In this document: positions 34,532-44,216 of the stretch, one piece after another
Layout: each line of letters starts with the position of its first letter
Position numbering within the stretch: the stretch's first letter is position 1
DNA from: Peribacillus sp. Bi96
GTDB taxonomy: Bacteria; Bacillota; Bacilli; Bacillales; DSM-1321
Reading direction: 5' to 3'
Assembly (NCBI RefSeq): GCF_918698115.1
Contig: NZ_CAKKLV010000016.1
Span: forward strand, 1 to 64,000
Length of the DNA: 64,000 bases
Notes under the pieces: model-generated
Told to the model about the DNA's origin: nothing
Database searches by the model: none
Seen by the model: only the letters and a program-made list of their open reading frames with translations
Position numbers and translations under genes: made by a program

Positions 34532-35959
34532 TTAGACAATACCAAACCAAGTATAGAGGGCAATGATGACAAAGACAGCCAATGATTTAATGACCGTGAT
34601 CATGAAGATGCTGCCATACGATTGTCTATGCGTTAATCCCGTGACGGCAAGCAAGGTAATGACAGCTCCGTTATGTGGAAGTGTATCCATCCCACCTGAC
34701 GCCATGGCGACTACTCGGTGCATCACTTCAGGTGAGATATTTGCCGCAGCGATTGCCTGATTGTATTTATCGGCCATAGCGCTTAAGGCTATTCCCATTC
34801 CCCCGGATGCCGATCCCGTTATCCCTGCGAGTGCACTGGTCGAGACAGCACCATTGACAAGCGGATTCGAAAATACACCAGATATTCCATCACTGATTTT
34901 TGCAAATCCAGGAAGGGCAGAGATGACACCCCCGAAGCCGTATTCGGATCCTGTGTTCATGACGGCAAGCAGTGAACCGCCAATACTGTTGTTCAGTCCT
35001 TCTTTCATGTTTTTCGTAACGCGTTTCCAATCATAGGCAAGAGCCGTGATGATACCGACGACCAAGGCAATTTCAACCGCCCAGATTGCAGCAGTGGCCG
35101 CTACATCAACAGAATAGGCTTCCAACCCGATCGCAGAAAAATCAAATCCATTCGGGTACCATTTCGGTATCGCTTTGGTCAAATAATTATTCATGAAGGC
35201 AACTAGCCCAAGCGGAACAAAAGCTAAAATCTGCCGTAATACCGTTTGGTTTGAATGTAAATCAGGTGTTGGCTCCTCTTTTTCCTGTTCTGGTGCAGAG
35301 ATATTTTCCCCTGGGAGCCCATAATATCCTTCTCCCGCTTTTTTGGCCCGCCTCTTACGGCTTTCTAAATAGACCAAACCAACCGATAAGACAAAAATGG
35401 CACCTATGATGCCAAGGATCGGTGCGGCATAAATGTCCGTACCGAAGAACGTTGTAGGAATGACATTTTGAATTTGCGGAGTTCCCGGCAAAGCATCCAT
35501 GGTGAACGTGAATGCTCCAAGCGCGATGGTAGCCGGCATAAGTCTTTTAGGAATGTCGGCTTGCTTGAACAATTGAACCGCAAAAGGATAAATGGCGAAA
35601 ACCGCTACGAATAAACTCACGCCGCTATAGGTTAAAATGGCACCTAAAAGGACAATCGTCAGCATGGCTTGTTTGGCACCGATCAAGCGAACGATTGTCT
35701 TCGCAATCGATTCGGCGATTCCAGACATTTCGATGATTTTCCCGAAAATGGCGCCTAATAAAAAGACGGGAAAATAATTTTTTATGAAAATGACCATCTT
35801 TTCCATGAAAACACCGGAATAGAACGGTAAAATATTACCAGGGTCAATGAAGAAAACCGGTAAAAGTGCAAAGATAGGTGCAAACAAAATAACAGAATAA
35901 CCGCGGTATGCGGCAAACATCAATAACCCCAGAGATAGCAATATAATCAGTAAGTCCAT
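34532..35959 (-). CDS. GntP-family permease
   Basis: 475 aa, about 12-14 membrane helices of the gluconate/hydroxybutyrate (GntP) family. GVSLFVAVFAIYPFAVQLF and the AFTFTMDALPGTPQIQN region are family signatures. A long cytoplasmic loop (residues about 200-235) is charged. It is the last gene of a unit with a 3-hydroxybutyrate dehydrogenase and a second GntP permease, so import of 3-hydroxybutyrate or a similar short hydroxy acid is likely. This is inferred from context, as in the yxjC-yxjF region of B. subtilis. Confidence 0.88.
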   Translation of the reverse strand: MDLLIILLSLGLLMFAAYRGYSVILFAPIFALLPVFFIDPGNILPFYSGVFMEKMVIFIKNYFPVFLLGAIFGKIIEMSGIAESIAKTIVRLIGAKQAMLTIVLLGAILTYSGVSLFVAVFAIYPFAVQLFKQADIPKRLMPATIALGAFTFTMDALPGTPQIQNVIPTTFFGTDIYAAPILGIIGAIFVLSVGLVYLESRKRRAKKAGEGYYGLPGENISAPEQEKEEPTPDLHSNQTVLRQILAFVPLGLVAFMNNYLTKAIPKWYPNGFDFSAIGLEAYSVDVAATAAIWAVEIALVVGIITALAYDWKRVTKNMKEGLNNSIGGSLLAVMNTGSEYGFGGVISALPGFAKISDGISGVFSNPLVNGAVSTSALAGITGSASGGMGIALSAMADKYNQAIAAANISPEVMHRVVAMASGGMDTLPHNGAVITLLAVTGLTHRQSYGSIFMITVIKSLAVFVIIALYTWFGIV

Positions 35960-36028
35960 GAAGATCCCCCTAAAACATTTAATCCAAGTTTGAAAAATTT
36001 CGCCATCCTAGCCAAAAATGCACTAAAA

Positions 36029-36073
36029 GTGAACCCCTCTGTCAAATGAAAATTTGTCAGAATGGTTCACCCT
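36029..36073 (-). other. Intercistronic hairpin
   Basis: GTGAACC/GGTTCAC outer stem and TCTG/CAGA, CAAAT/ATTTG inner stems with small internal loops, between the dehydrogenase and GntP genes. No T run, so attenuation or differential mRNA stability is more likely than full termination. Confidence 0.55.
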
Positions 36074-36104
36074 TATTGTTCTTATCATTTATTTCTTTTA
36101 CAAA

Positions 36105-36881
36105 TTATTGAGCTGTGTACCCACCGTCGATGACAACGGCTTGACCTGTTACACTTTTCGCTTTATCGCTTGCCAAGAACAATGCATAATCAGCAATTTC
36201 ACTTACATCCAACAAACGTTTTTGAGGCACTAATGGAAGAAGGACTTCTGCTAATACATCCTCAACTGGTACATTACGTGTTTTCGCCAAGTCTGCCATT
36301 TGTCCGCGAACAAGTGGAGTATCCACATATCCAGGGCACAAGGCATTGACTGTAATACCGTGCTCTGCACCTTCTAAAGCAGCAACTTTCGTTAAACCGA
36401 TGACTCCGTGTTTCGCGCTGTTGTAAGCCGCTTTACCTGCGAATCCGATAACACCATTTATGGAAGAGACGTTAATGATGCGGCCAAAACCTTGTTCCTT
36501 CATGATTGGGAACACGGTTTTAGTTAGAATGAATGGCGCTGTCAACATGATTTTTATCATCAATTCGTATTTATCCGTTGGGAAATCTTCGATTGGTGAT
36601 ACATGCTGCAAACCGGCATTGTTAATTACGATGTCGATCGTACCATACGTTTCTTTAGCTTCCTTCACCATTTTTACGATATCTTCTTCTTTAGTTACAT
36701 CGGCTTTGATTCCAATTGAATCGAAACCAAGTTCTTTCAATGATTCCGCAGCTTCTTTCACCGATTCTTCATTAATGTCTGAAAGAACGACTTTGGCTCC
36801 ACTTTCAGCGAAATGCTTACCAATTTCAAATCCAATACCACGAGCAGAACCTGTAATTATAACGACTTTATTTTCAACCAT
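36105..36881 (-). CDS. bdhA: 3-Hydroxybutyrate dehydrogenase
   Basis: 258 aa classical SDR. Cofactor motif TGSARGIG (10-17), NNAG (87-90), catalytic serine in NVSS (S140), Y153 and K157 (YNSAK). Q92 and H93 after NNAGLQH, and VPQKRLL, are typical of D-3-hydroxybutyrate dehydrogenases. It oxidises 3-hydroxybutyrate to acetoacetate with NAD in the cytoplasm. Flanked by two GntP permeases on the same strand. The CoA-transferase and thiolase needed to continue could be those of the lysine operon or others outside the window. Confidence 0.92.
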   Translation of the reverse strand: MVENKVVIITGSARGIGFEIGKHFAESGAKVVLSDINEESVKEAAESLKELGFDSIGIKADVTKEEDIVKMVKEAKETYGTIDIVINNAGLQHVSPIEDFPTDKYELMIKIMLTAPFILTKTVFPIMKEQGFGRIINVSSINGVIGFAGKAAYNSAKHGVIGLTKVAALEGAEHGITVNALCPGYVDTPLVRGQMADLAKTRNVPVEDVLAEVLLPLVPQKRLLDVSEIADYALFLASDKAKSVTGQAVVIDGGYTAQ

Positions 36882-36927
36882 TATGAATTCCTCCTAGAAT
36901 AAACTAATTTTTAGGCATCGATATTTA

Positions 36928-38211
36928 TTAAACGATACCGATGGCACCCATTATAATGCCGACGATCATGGCAATGGTCGGGATGATGAACGCTACCATG
37001 AAAACATCTTTATATGTTTCTTTATGAGTCAATCCTGTAACCGCCAAAAGTGTTAATAGAGCACCATTATTAGGGAAAATGGATGCACCTGAAGCGACTG
37101 CCGCCATTCTGTGGAATACATCCGGGCTGATTCCCGTCGCTTGTGACAAACTGTAAAAAGTATCGCCAAGGGCATTAAGTGCAATACCCATACCGCCTGA
37201 AGCGGAACCAGTGATGATCGCCATGATTTGTACGGCAAGAGATTCAGCAACGAGGGGATTGCTCGAAATATTAAGCAGCCAAGAAGTAATGTTATCAAAT
37301 GCAGGTATAACGGCAATGACAGCTCCAAATCCAACAGCCGCACTCGTATTCAGGATGGCCATCACTGACCCTTTCGCTCCCTCATTAACAGAGAAAATGA
37401 ACTTTTTGTAATCCTTGATATTGATGACCATAATGCTCAGAACCCCTAATAATAAAGCATAAATAGGTTCTAATTTAACAACATTAAGCAATAGGACAAC
37501 AATAAGAAGCGGAACTAAAGACAATAACCAATTCGGTACTTTTTCATCTTGCTCAGAACCGGTAACCGAATCATCCGATTCAATGAATCCTTCTCCTTTA
37601 GCAGAAAGAGACTTTTCTCTATAGGATAACCAGAAATACCCGCCAACTGCCATTATCAATGAAGTGACGATCCCGATGATCATGCCTGAAGTAGGCGTCG
37701 TATGGAAATACTCCATCGGTATCAGGTTTTGGATTTGCGGTGTACCCGGAATAGCGGTCATCGTGAAAGTGAATGCCCCAAGCGCAAAAGTGGGAACAAG
37801 CAGCCTTCTCGTAACGTTTGCTTCTTTAAATAACGCCAAAGCGATCGGATAAACCGCAAACACGACGACAAATAAACTAACGCCGCCATATGTCAATAAA
37901 GCGGAAGCAATCAGTACCCCAAGAATCGCACGCTTTTTACCAATGATCTGCGTTACCTTCTTGGCAACGGATTTCGCTGCACCCGTTTCTTCCATTAACT
38001 TTCCGAAAATCGCTCCCAATAAGAAGATCGGGAACCACTTCTGAACGAATCCGACCAATCCGGTCATATACGTCCCGGTATACGTATCAAATACATCCAT
38101 TCCGCTCATCAATGCTACAACTCCAGCCACCAGCGGGGCCACCCAAATAATGGACCATCCCAAATATGCTAAAGCCATCAACAGCACTAAGCCTACAATT
38201 ATACTTAACAC
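36928..38211 (-). CDS. GntP-family permease (paralogue)
   Basis: 427 aa, paralogous to the permease at 34532-35959 through most of its length (GVSLFVVVFAVYPIAL, AFTFTMTAIPGTPQIQN, GSASGGMGIALNALGD). Starts at GTG after GAGGTGATTTCGA. First gene of the 3-hydroxybutyrate unit, divergent from a LysR regulator 435 bases away that probably controls it. Two paralogous permeases in one unit may differ in substrate. Confidence 0.9.
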   Translation of the reverse strand: MLSIIVGLVLLMALAYLGWSIIWVAPLVAGVVALMSGMDVFDTYTGTYMTGLVGFVQKWFPIFLLGAIFGKLMEETGAAKSVAKKVTQIIGKKRAILGVLIASALLTYGGVSLFVVVFAVYPIALALFKEANVTRRLLVPTFALGAFTFTMTAIPGTPQIQNLIPMEYFHTTPTSGMIIGIVTSLIMAVGGYFWLSYREKSLSAKGEGFIESDDSVTGSEQDEKVPNWLLSLVPLLIVVLLLNVVKLEPIYALLLGVLSIMVINIKDYKKFIFSVNEGAKGSVMAILNTSAAVGFGAVIAVIPAFDNITSWLLNISSNPLVAESLAVQIMAIITGSASGGMGIALNALGDTFYSLSQATGISPDVFHRMAAVASGASIFPNNGALLTLLAVTGLTHKETYKDVFMVAFIIPTIAMIVGIIMGAIGIV

Positions 38212-38646
38212 TCGAAATCACCTCTTTCCAAGATGATGTAAATCGTTTTGCTTTCCATCCTGCTTCCCCCTTGATTGTGTATATCCCTTTAGCTGTAAAC
38301 TTCAAAATCCGTGTCTTACAGCATCAACCCTATAAAGAAATGAAAGCAAGAATACCCTCTTTTTTTGCTATCTCAAAATAACTTAATAAACATACCTTGT
38401 TCGCATTCCGAGAAAGTTGAATAAGCAGTTTGATTTGTTGGAAATATATTCATTAAGGAAAATAACATAAATAGCTCATAAAGGAAGCCTTTTCCCTTAT
38501 ATTTCTACAAAAAAGAATACTTTATTAATATAGGGTTATATATACTTGCTTCTTTATCCTCATATAGTTTACATCCACCTAATTTATAAGTAAAATGAAT
38601 AAAAAGAATATATTTTATGCTTATATCGAATAAATAGGAGACAGAT
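38212..38646. other. Divergent intergenic region, 435 bp
   Basis: A+T-rich control region between the GntP/bdhA unit and its LysR regulator. Promoters for both sides must lie here, but I see no convincing sigma-A pair or palindrome to report. Confidence 0.5.
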
Positions 38647-39531
38647 ATGGAATTACGAGATTTAAAATCATTTATGGAAGTAGCGTTACATAAAAGCTTT
38701 ACAAATGCTGCGGCAAAATCTTATTTAACACAGCCTTCCTTAAGTAAAGCCGTCAAAAAACTCGAAGAAGAACTGCGTGTGGAGCTATTCGACCGCTCGA
38801 CGAGACACTTGCGCCTGACGGATGCCGGACAAGTCGTCTACCAGCAAAGCCAAAAAGCTTTCGCGGCTTTATCCGAATTGAACGTACTCTTGGATGATCT
38901 CAGGGACATAAACGCAGGTGTTGTGAAAATTGGCATCCCTCCGCTAATCGGTACCCTGTTTTTCCCGAAAATTGCCCGCAATTTTCAGAAACGTTATCCG
39001 AAAGTTTCCCTCGAGTTGGTTGAATTGGGCGCCAAGCTGATCGGCAAGCTTGTCGAAGAAGGCCAAATAGATCTAGGCATCGTCGTATTGCCCGCCAGTG
39101 AAGCAAACTTTAATATCTACCCCTTCATTGAAGATGAATTCATTTTATTCCTTCACGAAGATCACAAACTTGCCCACAAACCAGCCGTCTCCTTGACTGA
39201 ATTGAAAGACGAGAAGTTCATCCTTTTTTCAGAAGACTTCACTTTACATGATTACATTATCCAGGCATGTGAAAAAGAGGGATTCACCCCAGACATCTCA
39301 TACCAAAGCTCACAATGGGATTTAATCATCGAGCTCGTCTCATCCAAGCTCGGCATCACCCTCTTACCTAGATCGATTTATCATAAACAAACGAACGAAA
39401 ATGTGAAAATCATCCCGTTAAAAAACTCGAACCTTCACTGGAAACTAGGGATCATCACTAAAAAAGACGCCTACCATTCCTACGCCTTGAAAGAATTATT
39501 GAAGATGCTGAATGAGGGAGTTAGCTTGTAA
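38647..39531 (+). CDS. LysR-family regulator of the hydroxybutyrate unit
   Basis: 294 aa. HTH at residues 1-60 (SFTNAAAKSYLTQPSLSKAV) and a two-lobed effector domain. ATAGGAGAC precedes the ATG. Divergent from the GntP/bdhA unit, so it is the probable regulator. The effector could be 3-hydroxybutyrate or acetoacetate (inference). A degenerate copy of codons about 48-95 lies downstream at 40513-40653. Confidence 0.9.
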   Translation: MELRDLKSFMEVALHKSFTNAAAKSYLTQPSLSKAVKKLEEELRVELFDRSTRHLRLTDAGQVVYQQSQKAFAALSELNVLLDDLRDINAGVVKIGIPPLIGTLFFPKIARNFQKRYPKVSLELVELGAKLIGKLVEEGQIDLGIVVLPASEANFNIYPFIEDEFILFLHEDHKLAHKPAVSLTELKDEKFILFSEDFTLHDYIIQACEKEGFTPDISYQSSQWDLIIELVSSKLGITLLPRSIYHKQTNENVKIIPLKNSNLHWKLGIITKKDAYHSYALKELLKMLNEGVSL

Positions 39532-39638
39532 ATTTAGCTATCCTTAAAGAATTACCTATCGATTTTCTGACATTAAAGTCAAATGTTCTAAATTACATTG
39601 GGTCTCCATTTAAGTTGTCATTTTAAACCCATAACAAA

Positions 39639-39683
39639 AAAACGCTGCTACTTCCTACGTTAATAATGGAAGAACAGCGTTTT
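39639..39683. terminator. Terminator after the LysR gene
   Basis: AAAACGCTG/CAGCGTTTT stem with a 27-base loop and A/T flanks. The stretch 39684-39896 beyond holds nothing I can identify. Confidence 0.75.
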
Positions 39684-39896
39684 ATAATTTTTAGATAAAA
39701 GAATTATGGTTAAATAATTTACTTGAAATTCCACCCATAATAAACAGGGTTTTATTACATTTAGGACAATAAAAAACGACCCTTTCAGATCACAAAGTTT
39801 TTGATCATTTCAATGATCCTTATGCCGCAAACTTTCCCAGTAGTATTGAAGAAATTTATTTTCACCTTGGATTAAGCCTATTATTATGCTTATCCA

Positions 39897-40466
39897 TTAC
39901 TCTTCATTAAGATGATAGCAAAGTTGAACAACGCCAGAGGAAAAGCTTTTTGTATTAACCAGTTTTAGATTCAATCTCTCCTTTATGTCAATAAACAAAG
40001 GTTTTCCTTCCCCTAAAATAACAGGGTGAACAGATAACCTAAATTCATCAACCAACCCCAATCTTATAAAAGATGTAATAAGACTTGCCCCTCCATAAAG
40101 CCAGATGTCTTTACCAGGCTTTTTCTTTAATTTATTTACTTCTTCAACAATATTATCATTTATGATTGTTACTTTATTATCAGTCCTTTTTTTTGTTTTA
40201 GAAAATATAAATTTTTCTTTGCCATGAACTAATTTCCAAATTTCTTTTTCAGTATCAGACATCTCATTTTCTGGAGTATATTGTCCCCATAAATCATAGC
40301 TTTTTCTCCCATAAAAAATAGTATCAATATGATTTAAGAAATCAATGAACCCCATTTCAGAGTCCATAATGCACCAGTCAACTTCCCCTTTCGGTCCTTC
40401 AATAAATCCATCTAAAGTAACGGCTAAATCTAAAATTATTCTTCTTGGTCTTTCGTTAATGGCCAT
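39897..40466 (-). CDS. Dihydrofolate reductase-like (RibD C-terminal domain) protein
   Basis: About 189 aa. RRIILDLAVTLDGFIEGPKGEVDW (ends RRIILDL and GEVDW) opens the DHFR-like NADPH-binding fold seen in YwjB/YyaP-type reductases. DIWLYGGASLITSFIRLGLVDEF provides the conserved Gly-Gly loop. AAAGGAGATG fixes the start. The substrate is unknown. It is not the essential DHFR. Confidence 0.88.
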   Translation of the reverse strand: MAINERPRRIILDLAVTLDGFIEGPKGEVDWCIMDSEMGFIDFLNHIDTIFYGRKSYDLWGQYTPENEMSDTEKEIWKLVHGKEKFIFSKTKKRTDNKVTIINDNIVEEVNKLKKKPGKDIWLYGGASLITSFIRLGLVDEFRLSVHPVILGEGKPLFIDIKERLNLKLVNTKSFSSGVVQLCYHLNEE

Positions 40467-40512
40467 ACTTTCATCTCCTTTTGTCTTATAGAATTTCACT
40501 TACTCATAAGGT

Positions 40513-40653
40513 TTCGACCGCTCAACGAGACACTTGCCCCTGACCGATGCTGGACAAATCGTGTACCAGCAAAGCCAAAAGCCTTCGCACATTACCCGAA
40601 TGGAACGTACTCTTGGATGACCTCAGGGACATTACAACCGGCGAAGTGAAAAT
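40513..40653 (+). pseudogene. Degenerate partial copy of the LysR gene at 38647
   Basis: About 141 bases align with 38788-38930 with small indels and substitutions: TTCGACCGCTC(A/G)ACGAGACACTTG, CCAGCAAAGCCAAAA and GAACGTACTCTTGGATGA are shared. It is on the same strand, out of frame internally, and has no start or ribosome site. A fragmentary duplication about 1.7 kb downstream of its parent. Confidence 0.88.
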
Positions 40654-40789
40654 CTATTGTTCCCGGAATTCCCCATGAATCTCACTGCTTTTCACCATTT
40701 CATCCGAAGTTACTTCAGTTACGTTAGTTTTATCTTACAGCTTCTAACATAGTATTAAAAGATTGAATCAAAAACTAAGGAGACTCGCG

Positions 40790-41713
40790 ATGAAAGCAAT
40801 GGTATGCACCAAATACGGTTCACCCGATGTACTGGAACTCAAAGAGGTAGCAAAACCAACTCCCAAGGACAACGAAGTTCTGGTGAAAGTACATGCGGCA
40901 ACAGTGGCTTCAGGGGACATAAGAGTCCGGAGTTTCAATAGTCCTTTCTTGTTATGGCTGCCGATGCGAATCTTCCTGGGTCTTAGGAAACCGCGAAAAT
41001 CGATACTGGGAGTGGAATTGGCCGGGGAGATAGAGGAAACGGGCAGGAATGTGAAAAAATTCAAAAAGGGCGACCAGATTTTTGCCATGACTGGCATGAA
41101 TTTTGGGGCTCATGCCGAATACACATGCTTACCTGAAGACGGGGCAATCGCGATGAAGCCTGATAATGTCACCTATGAGGAAGCCGCCGCCATTTCTTTT
41201 GGGGGAACGACAGCCCTGCATTTTTTCAGAAAAGGAAATATCCAGGAAGGACAAAAAGTCCTCATCTACGGTGCATCAGGTTCGGTAGGGACTTCAGCCG
41301 TACAGCTGGCCAAATACTTTGGAACAGAAGTTACCGGAGTATGCAGTGCCGCTAATTTTGAATTGGTGCAATCACTCGGAGCACAAAAGGTCATTGATTA
41401 TACGATAGAGGATTTCACAGAAAGACAAGAGCGATATGATATCATCTTTGATGCAGTCGGTAAAAGCTCGAAAGCCACTTGCAAGAAAGCACTAACCCCG
41501 AACGGGCGATATGTGTCCGTTGAAGGGCAAGGAATAGCAAAGATTCTTTCGGAAGATTTACTATTCCTCAAAGAGCTAATCGAAACTGGAAAAATAAAAT
41601 CGGTCATTGATAAACGCTACCCGCTGGAGCAGATTCCCGAAGCTCATCGATATGTAGAACAAGGGCATAAAAAGGGAAATGTCGTCATCACTTTGGTTCA
41701 TGATAAACCCTGA
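40790..41713 (+). CDS. Zinc-independent MDR-family NAD(P)H:quinone oxidoreductase-like protein
   Basis: About 307 aa. N-terminal GroES-like domain with [19 protein letters not shown], no zinc-ligand cysteine cluster, and a Rossmann domain with [18 protein letters not shown]. Starts at ATG 40790 after TAAGGAGAC. Family members reduce quinones, enones or aldehydes with NADPH. No context to choose a substrate. Confidence 0.9.
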   Translation: MKAMVCTKYGSPDVLELKEVAKPTPKDNEVLVKVHAATVASGDIRVRSFNSPFLLWLPMRIFLGLRKPRKSILGVELAGEIEETGRNVKKFKKGDQIFAMTGMNFGAHAEYTCLPEDGAIAMKPDNVTYEEAAAISFGGTTALHFFRKGNIQEGQKVLIYGASGSVGTSAVQLAKYFGTEVTGVCSAANFELVQSLGAQKVIDYTIEDFTERQERYDIIFDAVGKSSKATCKKALTPNGRYVSVEGQGIAKILSEDLLFLKELIETGKIKSVIDKRYPLEQIPEAHRYVEQGHKKGNVVITLVHDKP

Positions 41714-41867
41714 CAGCGCTTTGCACACCGCCGCTTTTTGGGAACTTTCGTCACCCATGTTACAGATTCTGGAATTCTTTCTCATTTTGGAGAATACTCC
41801 TCTAAACCATTATATTGAATTAGGAATGACCCTAAGGTTCTTTCTAATTAGAGGGATTTTACTTTGA

Positions 41868-41905
41868 ACGGTGCGTTCCACTCCAGGTACTCGCTTTCCA
41901 GCTCA
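41868..41905 (+). repeat. Truncated copy of the CTTTCC-type dispersed repeat
   Basis: GTGCGTTCCACTCCAGGTACT followed by CGCTTTCC matches the core at 16983-17016 and then breaks off. It lies in a 500-bp stretch (41906-42230) with no gene. A hairpin at 42060-42100 (AACCTCATACTCCTA/TAGGAG) is the only other structure. Confidence 0.7.
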
Positions 41906-42233
41906 TAATTGGATCTCTTGAGTTTCTAATAGGTTGCATTGGTTGAGAAGAGACACAAATTCTAATGACCATAATTATCCCTTCTCCCCATTCATGATCA
42001 CCGAGAGAGTATGAAACATATTTTTTGAACACGGACAGAATTGCTGATAATTGGAAAACCCAACCTCATACTCCTATGGATTTTTCCGTAGGAGTTTAGC
42101 ATTTAATCATAAATATTAATTAACACTATCTAGGTATTTTTAACTATTAATCTCTTTTATTTTTAATTGTTTTAAGATAACATGGTAAACATATCCTTTA
42201 TTTCTAGGATAAATATATTATCAGGGGGGAAGA

Positions 42234-42362
42234 ATGTTGAATAAAAAGGTTTTTCTACATGCAGGGTTCGGGTAGTATTTCGAAATTTTGGCGGTGCTGG
42301 CAATTTGCCAAGCAAACATACCTAAAACAATGAGGAAGACCAAAAAAAATAGCCCACCATAG
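42234..42362 (+). pseudogene. Small ORF interrupted by an in-frame TAG
   Basis: After AGGGGGGAAGA, the ATG at 42234 reads MLNKKVFLHAGFG, then TAG, then continues in the same frame as YFEILAVLAICQANIPKTMR to a TAG at 42360. The N-terminal basic residues and hydrophobic stretch look like a short secreted or membrane peptide with a nonsense mutation. Chance cannot be excluded. Confidence 0.35.
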
Positions 42363-42397
42363 ATAGAGGGAGGGCACCTCCAATAGATATTAATTAT

Positions 42398-42718
42398 TTA
42401 TATTTCTCCTTTTTCTAGCTTTTTGTTTAAAAGTATATAATCATTTTTATTAAAGGTTATCGCTACTCTATCTAATCTATCTCCATTTGGAAATAAATAT
42501 AACTGTTGATTGAATTTTATACCTAAAGGTACGACTGTTTGATAAATAAGATTTAAAATTTTAAAACATTCTATATCTACCCCTTCTTTCAAATGATTTT
42601 TAACATGAATAATTACTAGATCTTCAATATTTTCAAACCTAGGTTTTCGAGGAGAAATATTATCAGCTTTACAAAGTCTTTTTAATAGATTTTGATAATA
42701 ATCATGATTTTGTTTCAA
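42398..42718 (-). CDS. Hypothetical protein, ~106 aa
   Basis: A soluble alpha/beta-looking protein with no motif I recognise. TTG at 42718 is preferred because GAGGTGG lies six to seven bases upstream. The GTG at 42727 lies within that site. It is divergent from a secreted protein gene 60 bases away, an arrangement seen with toxin/immunity or regulator pairs. That is speculation. Confidence 0.55.
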   Translation of the reverse strand: MKQNHDYYQNLLKRLCKADNISPRKPRFENIEDLVIIHVKNHLKEGVDIECFKILNLIYQTVVPLGIKFNQQLYLFPNGDRLDRVAITFNKNDYILLNKKLEKGEI

Positions 42719-42785
42719 ATTAACCACCTCATATTTTATTTATTATATAACTAAAATACAAATTATAGAAGAGGAGGTATACTTT

Positions 42786-43337
42786 GTGAAAAAGATCGTT
42801 TTACCAATAGTTTTCATGCTGTTTTCTTTAGTATTAGCTACCCCAACATTTTCTAGTGAAAAAGAAGATCAAGAATTAGAAGAATTAGCTCAAACAGGTG
42901 AAATTATCTATATGGACGATGAAATTACAGTTAGAAGTTTTGGAAATGATACAGAAATATCTGATGTTATTTTTAATCATCCTAATAGTGTTGTTGTAAA
43001 TGAGAATAATCCTATGTCGTATTCATCAGCTACTGGTCCTGGAGGACGAGCTAGTATTGTAGCAAGTGATACAGGCAGAAGTGTATATTGGTCTGTTAAA
43101 CCCGCTACAGCATGGCCGTATAATTTTAAAGGTATTGTAAAATTAAGATATCATTCTGGTTTTAAGAGAGATGCACCTGTAGGTGGCATGGGAGCTTTAG
43201 GTTCAACTATTAGCGGTGGTGTAACAATGAATAAAAATAACGGTGGATATGCAACTCTTACAGGTACAGCATATGCATTAAATAAATCTCGCTTTATCGT
43301 TTTACCAGGAGTGACTACTTCATTTAGACCAAATTAA
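42786..43337 (+). CDS. Small secreted protein, unknown function
   Basis: 183 aa. Signal peptide residues 1-24 (MKKIVLPIVFMLFSLVLATP), a short acidic pro-like region to about residue 70, then a Gly/Tyr-rich segment with no cysteine and ending TTSFRPN. GTG start after GAGGAGG. Size and processing pattern resemble secreted bacteriocin-like or surface proteins, but no family is recognised. Lies at the left edge of the decayed region. Confidence 0.7.
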   Translation: MKKIVLPIVFMLFSLVLATPTFSSEKEDQELEELAQTGEIIYMDDEITVRSFGNDTEISDVIFNHPNSVVVNENNPMSYSSATGPGGRASIVASDTGRSVYWSVKPATAWPYNFKGIVKLRYHSGFKRDAPVGGMGALGSTISGGVTMNKNNGGYATLTGTAYALNKSRFIVLPGVTTSFRPN

Positions 43338-43516
43338 TATTATAGTTTGGACAATTAATAAAATACAATATAATGCTATATATTAATAAAGAAACAACAG
43401 AAAAAGAGCTCGGTGTAGATAAAGATTCTTTTTAAATGTTAATATCAGAATACTCCGATAAATAAATATCTATATCTTCTCATTTATAGTCAGAAGGACT
43501 AGAAATTACTTCTAAT

Positions 43517-43738
43517 ATGTATATTAATCCGAATATGGGTGAAATTACGCTTTTAAATCAATGGATAAAAGAAAGTTTGCAATCAAAGAATATAAGTATT
43601 TCTGTAAATGATAATGATAAGTTATCATTTGTCATTACAGTGAATTTAGGTAAAAAGATAGGTACTAAAGGTGAAAAGAAAATAAAAATTGTGATAGGAT
43701 TTGATGGTAAAATATGGACGAGTTATCCAATAGCGTAG
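43517..43738 (+). CDS. Hypothetical 73-aa ORF in decayed region
   Basis: Coding-like composition (GEITLLNQWIKESLQSK, KKIKIVIGFDGKIWTSYP) but no strong ribosome site, and the next gene remnant begins immediately after its stop. It may itself be a truncated gene. Unrecognised. Confidence 0.4.
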   Translation: MYINPNMGEITLLNQWIKESLQSKNISISVNDNDKLSFVITVNLGKKIGTKGEKKIKIVIGFDGKIWTSYPIA

Positions 43739-43739
43739 A

Positions 43740-44175
43740 TTTGAATATGAGTTTACAACTGATAAAGACTCTATTCCCTTTAATTTAAGTAATTCTCCTG
43801 CCGTTGCATTAAGGGTTGAGGGGATACTTACAATTAAAATAAATAATGATATATATTTCCAAGTGGATATTGCATTGTTAGAATTTTATCTCTATTTACT
43901 AAAATGGGTACAAACAAAAAAGGTGAGTCGTACAAGAATTCAAATATTATTCTCTTGAATTTGATGAAGATGAAACAATAATTTCTTTGCTCCCTTTTGA
44001 AAATAGCGCAAGATTAGCATCAATTTGGGAAGTGAATAAATTATACAATGTTTTTGAATTAAGCTAAATAGTACAAAAGCTAACCCAACTAACAAACAGA
44101 CTTGGAAATGATATTGAAAATCATTATGATCTTCAAATGAATACCTTCATTAGGAAAGTACCTTTTAAAGGTTAA
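43740..44175 (+). pseudogene. DUF7878-like gene remnant with frameshift and nonsense codon
   Basis: One frame reads FEYEFTTDKDSIPFNLSNSP...LLEFYLYLLKWVQTK to a TGA at 43956. A +1 frame takes over near 43936 as EFKYYSLEFDEDETIISLLP...NVFELS, reaches TAA at 44065, and continues in the same frame as IVQKLTQLTNRLGNDIEN to a TAA at 44173. The pieces form one protein of about 145 residues resembling the small DUF7878-type proteins of Bacillus. The family assignment is from memory and tentative. Confidence 0.6.
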
Positions 44176-44178
44176 CTA

Positions 44179-44204
44179 TGAAGATCTGCTAATGTAGATC
44201 TTCA
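44179..44204 (+). terminator. Intrinsic terminator
   Basis: TGAAGATCT/AGATCTTCA stem followed by TTTTT. Confidence 0.9.
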
Positions 44205-44216
44205 TTTTTGTGTATC

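Noticed and set aside
34286-34585. 99-aa plus-strand ORF with SFALLLV/CFALLLV heptads
   Set aside because: It is produced by the 21-bp intergenic repeats, whose period is a multiple of three. No ribosome site, and it runs into the antisense end of a GntP gene.
36029-36073. Catabolite-responsive (cre) site in the GntP leader
   Set aside because: The TGTCAAAT...ATTTGTCA sequence does not fit the WTGNAANCGNWNNCW consensus and is better explained as a hairpin.
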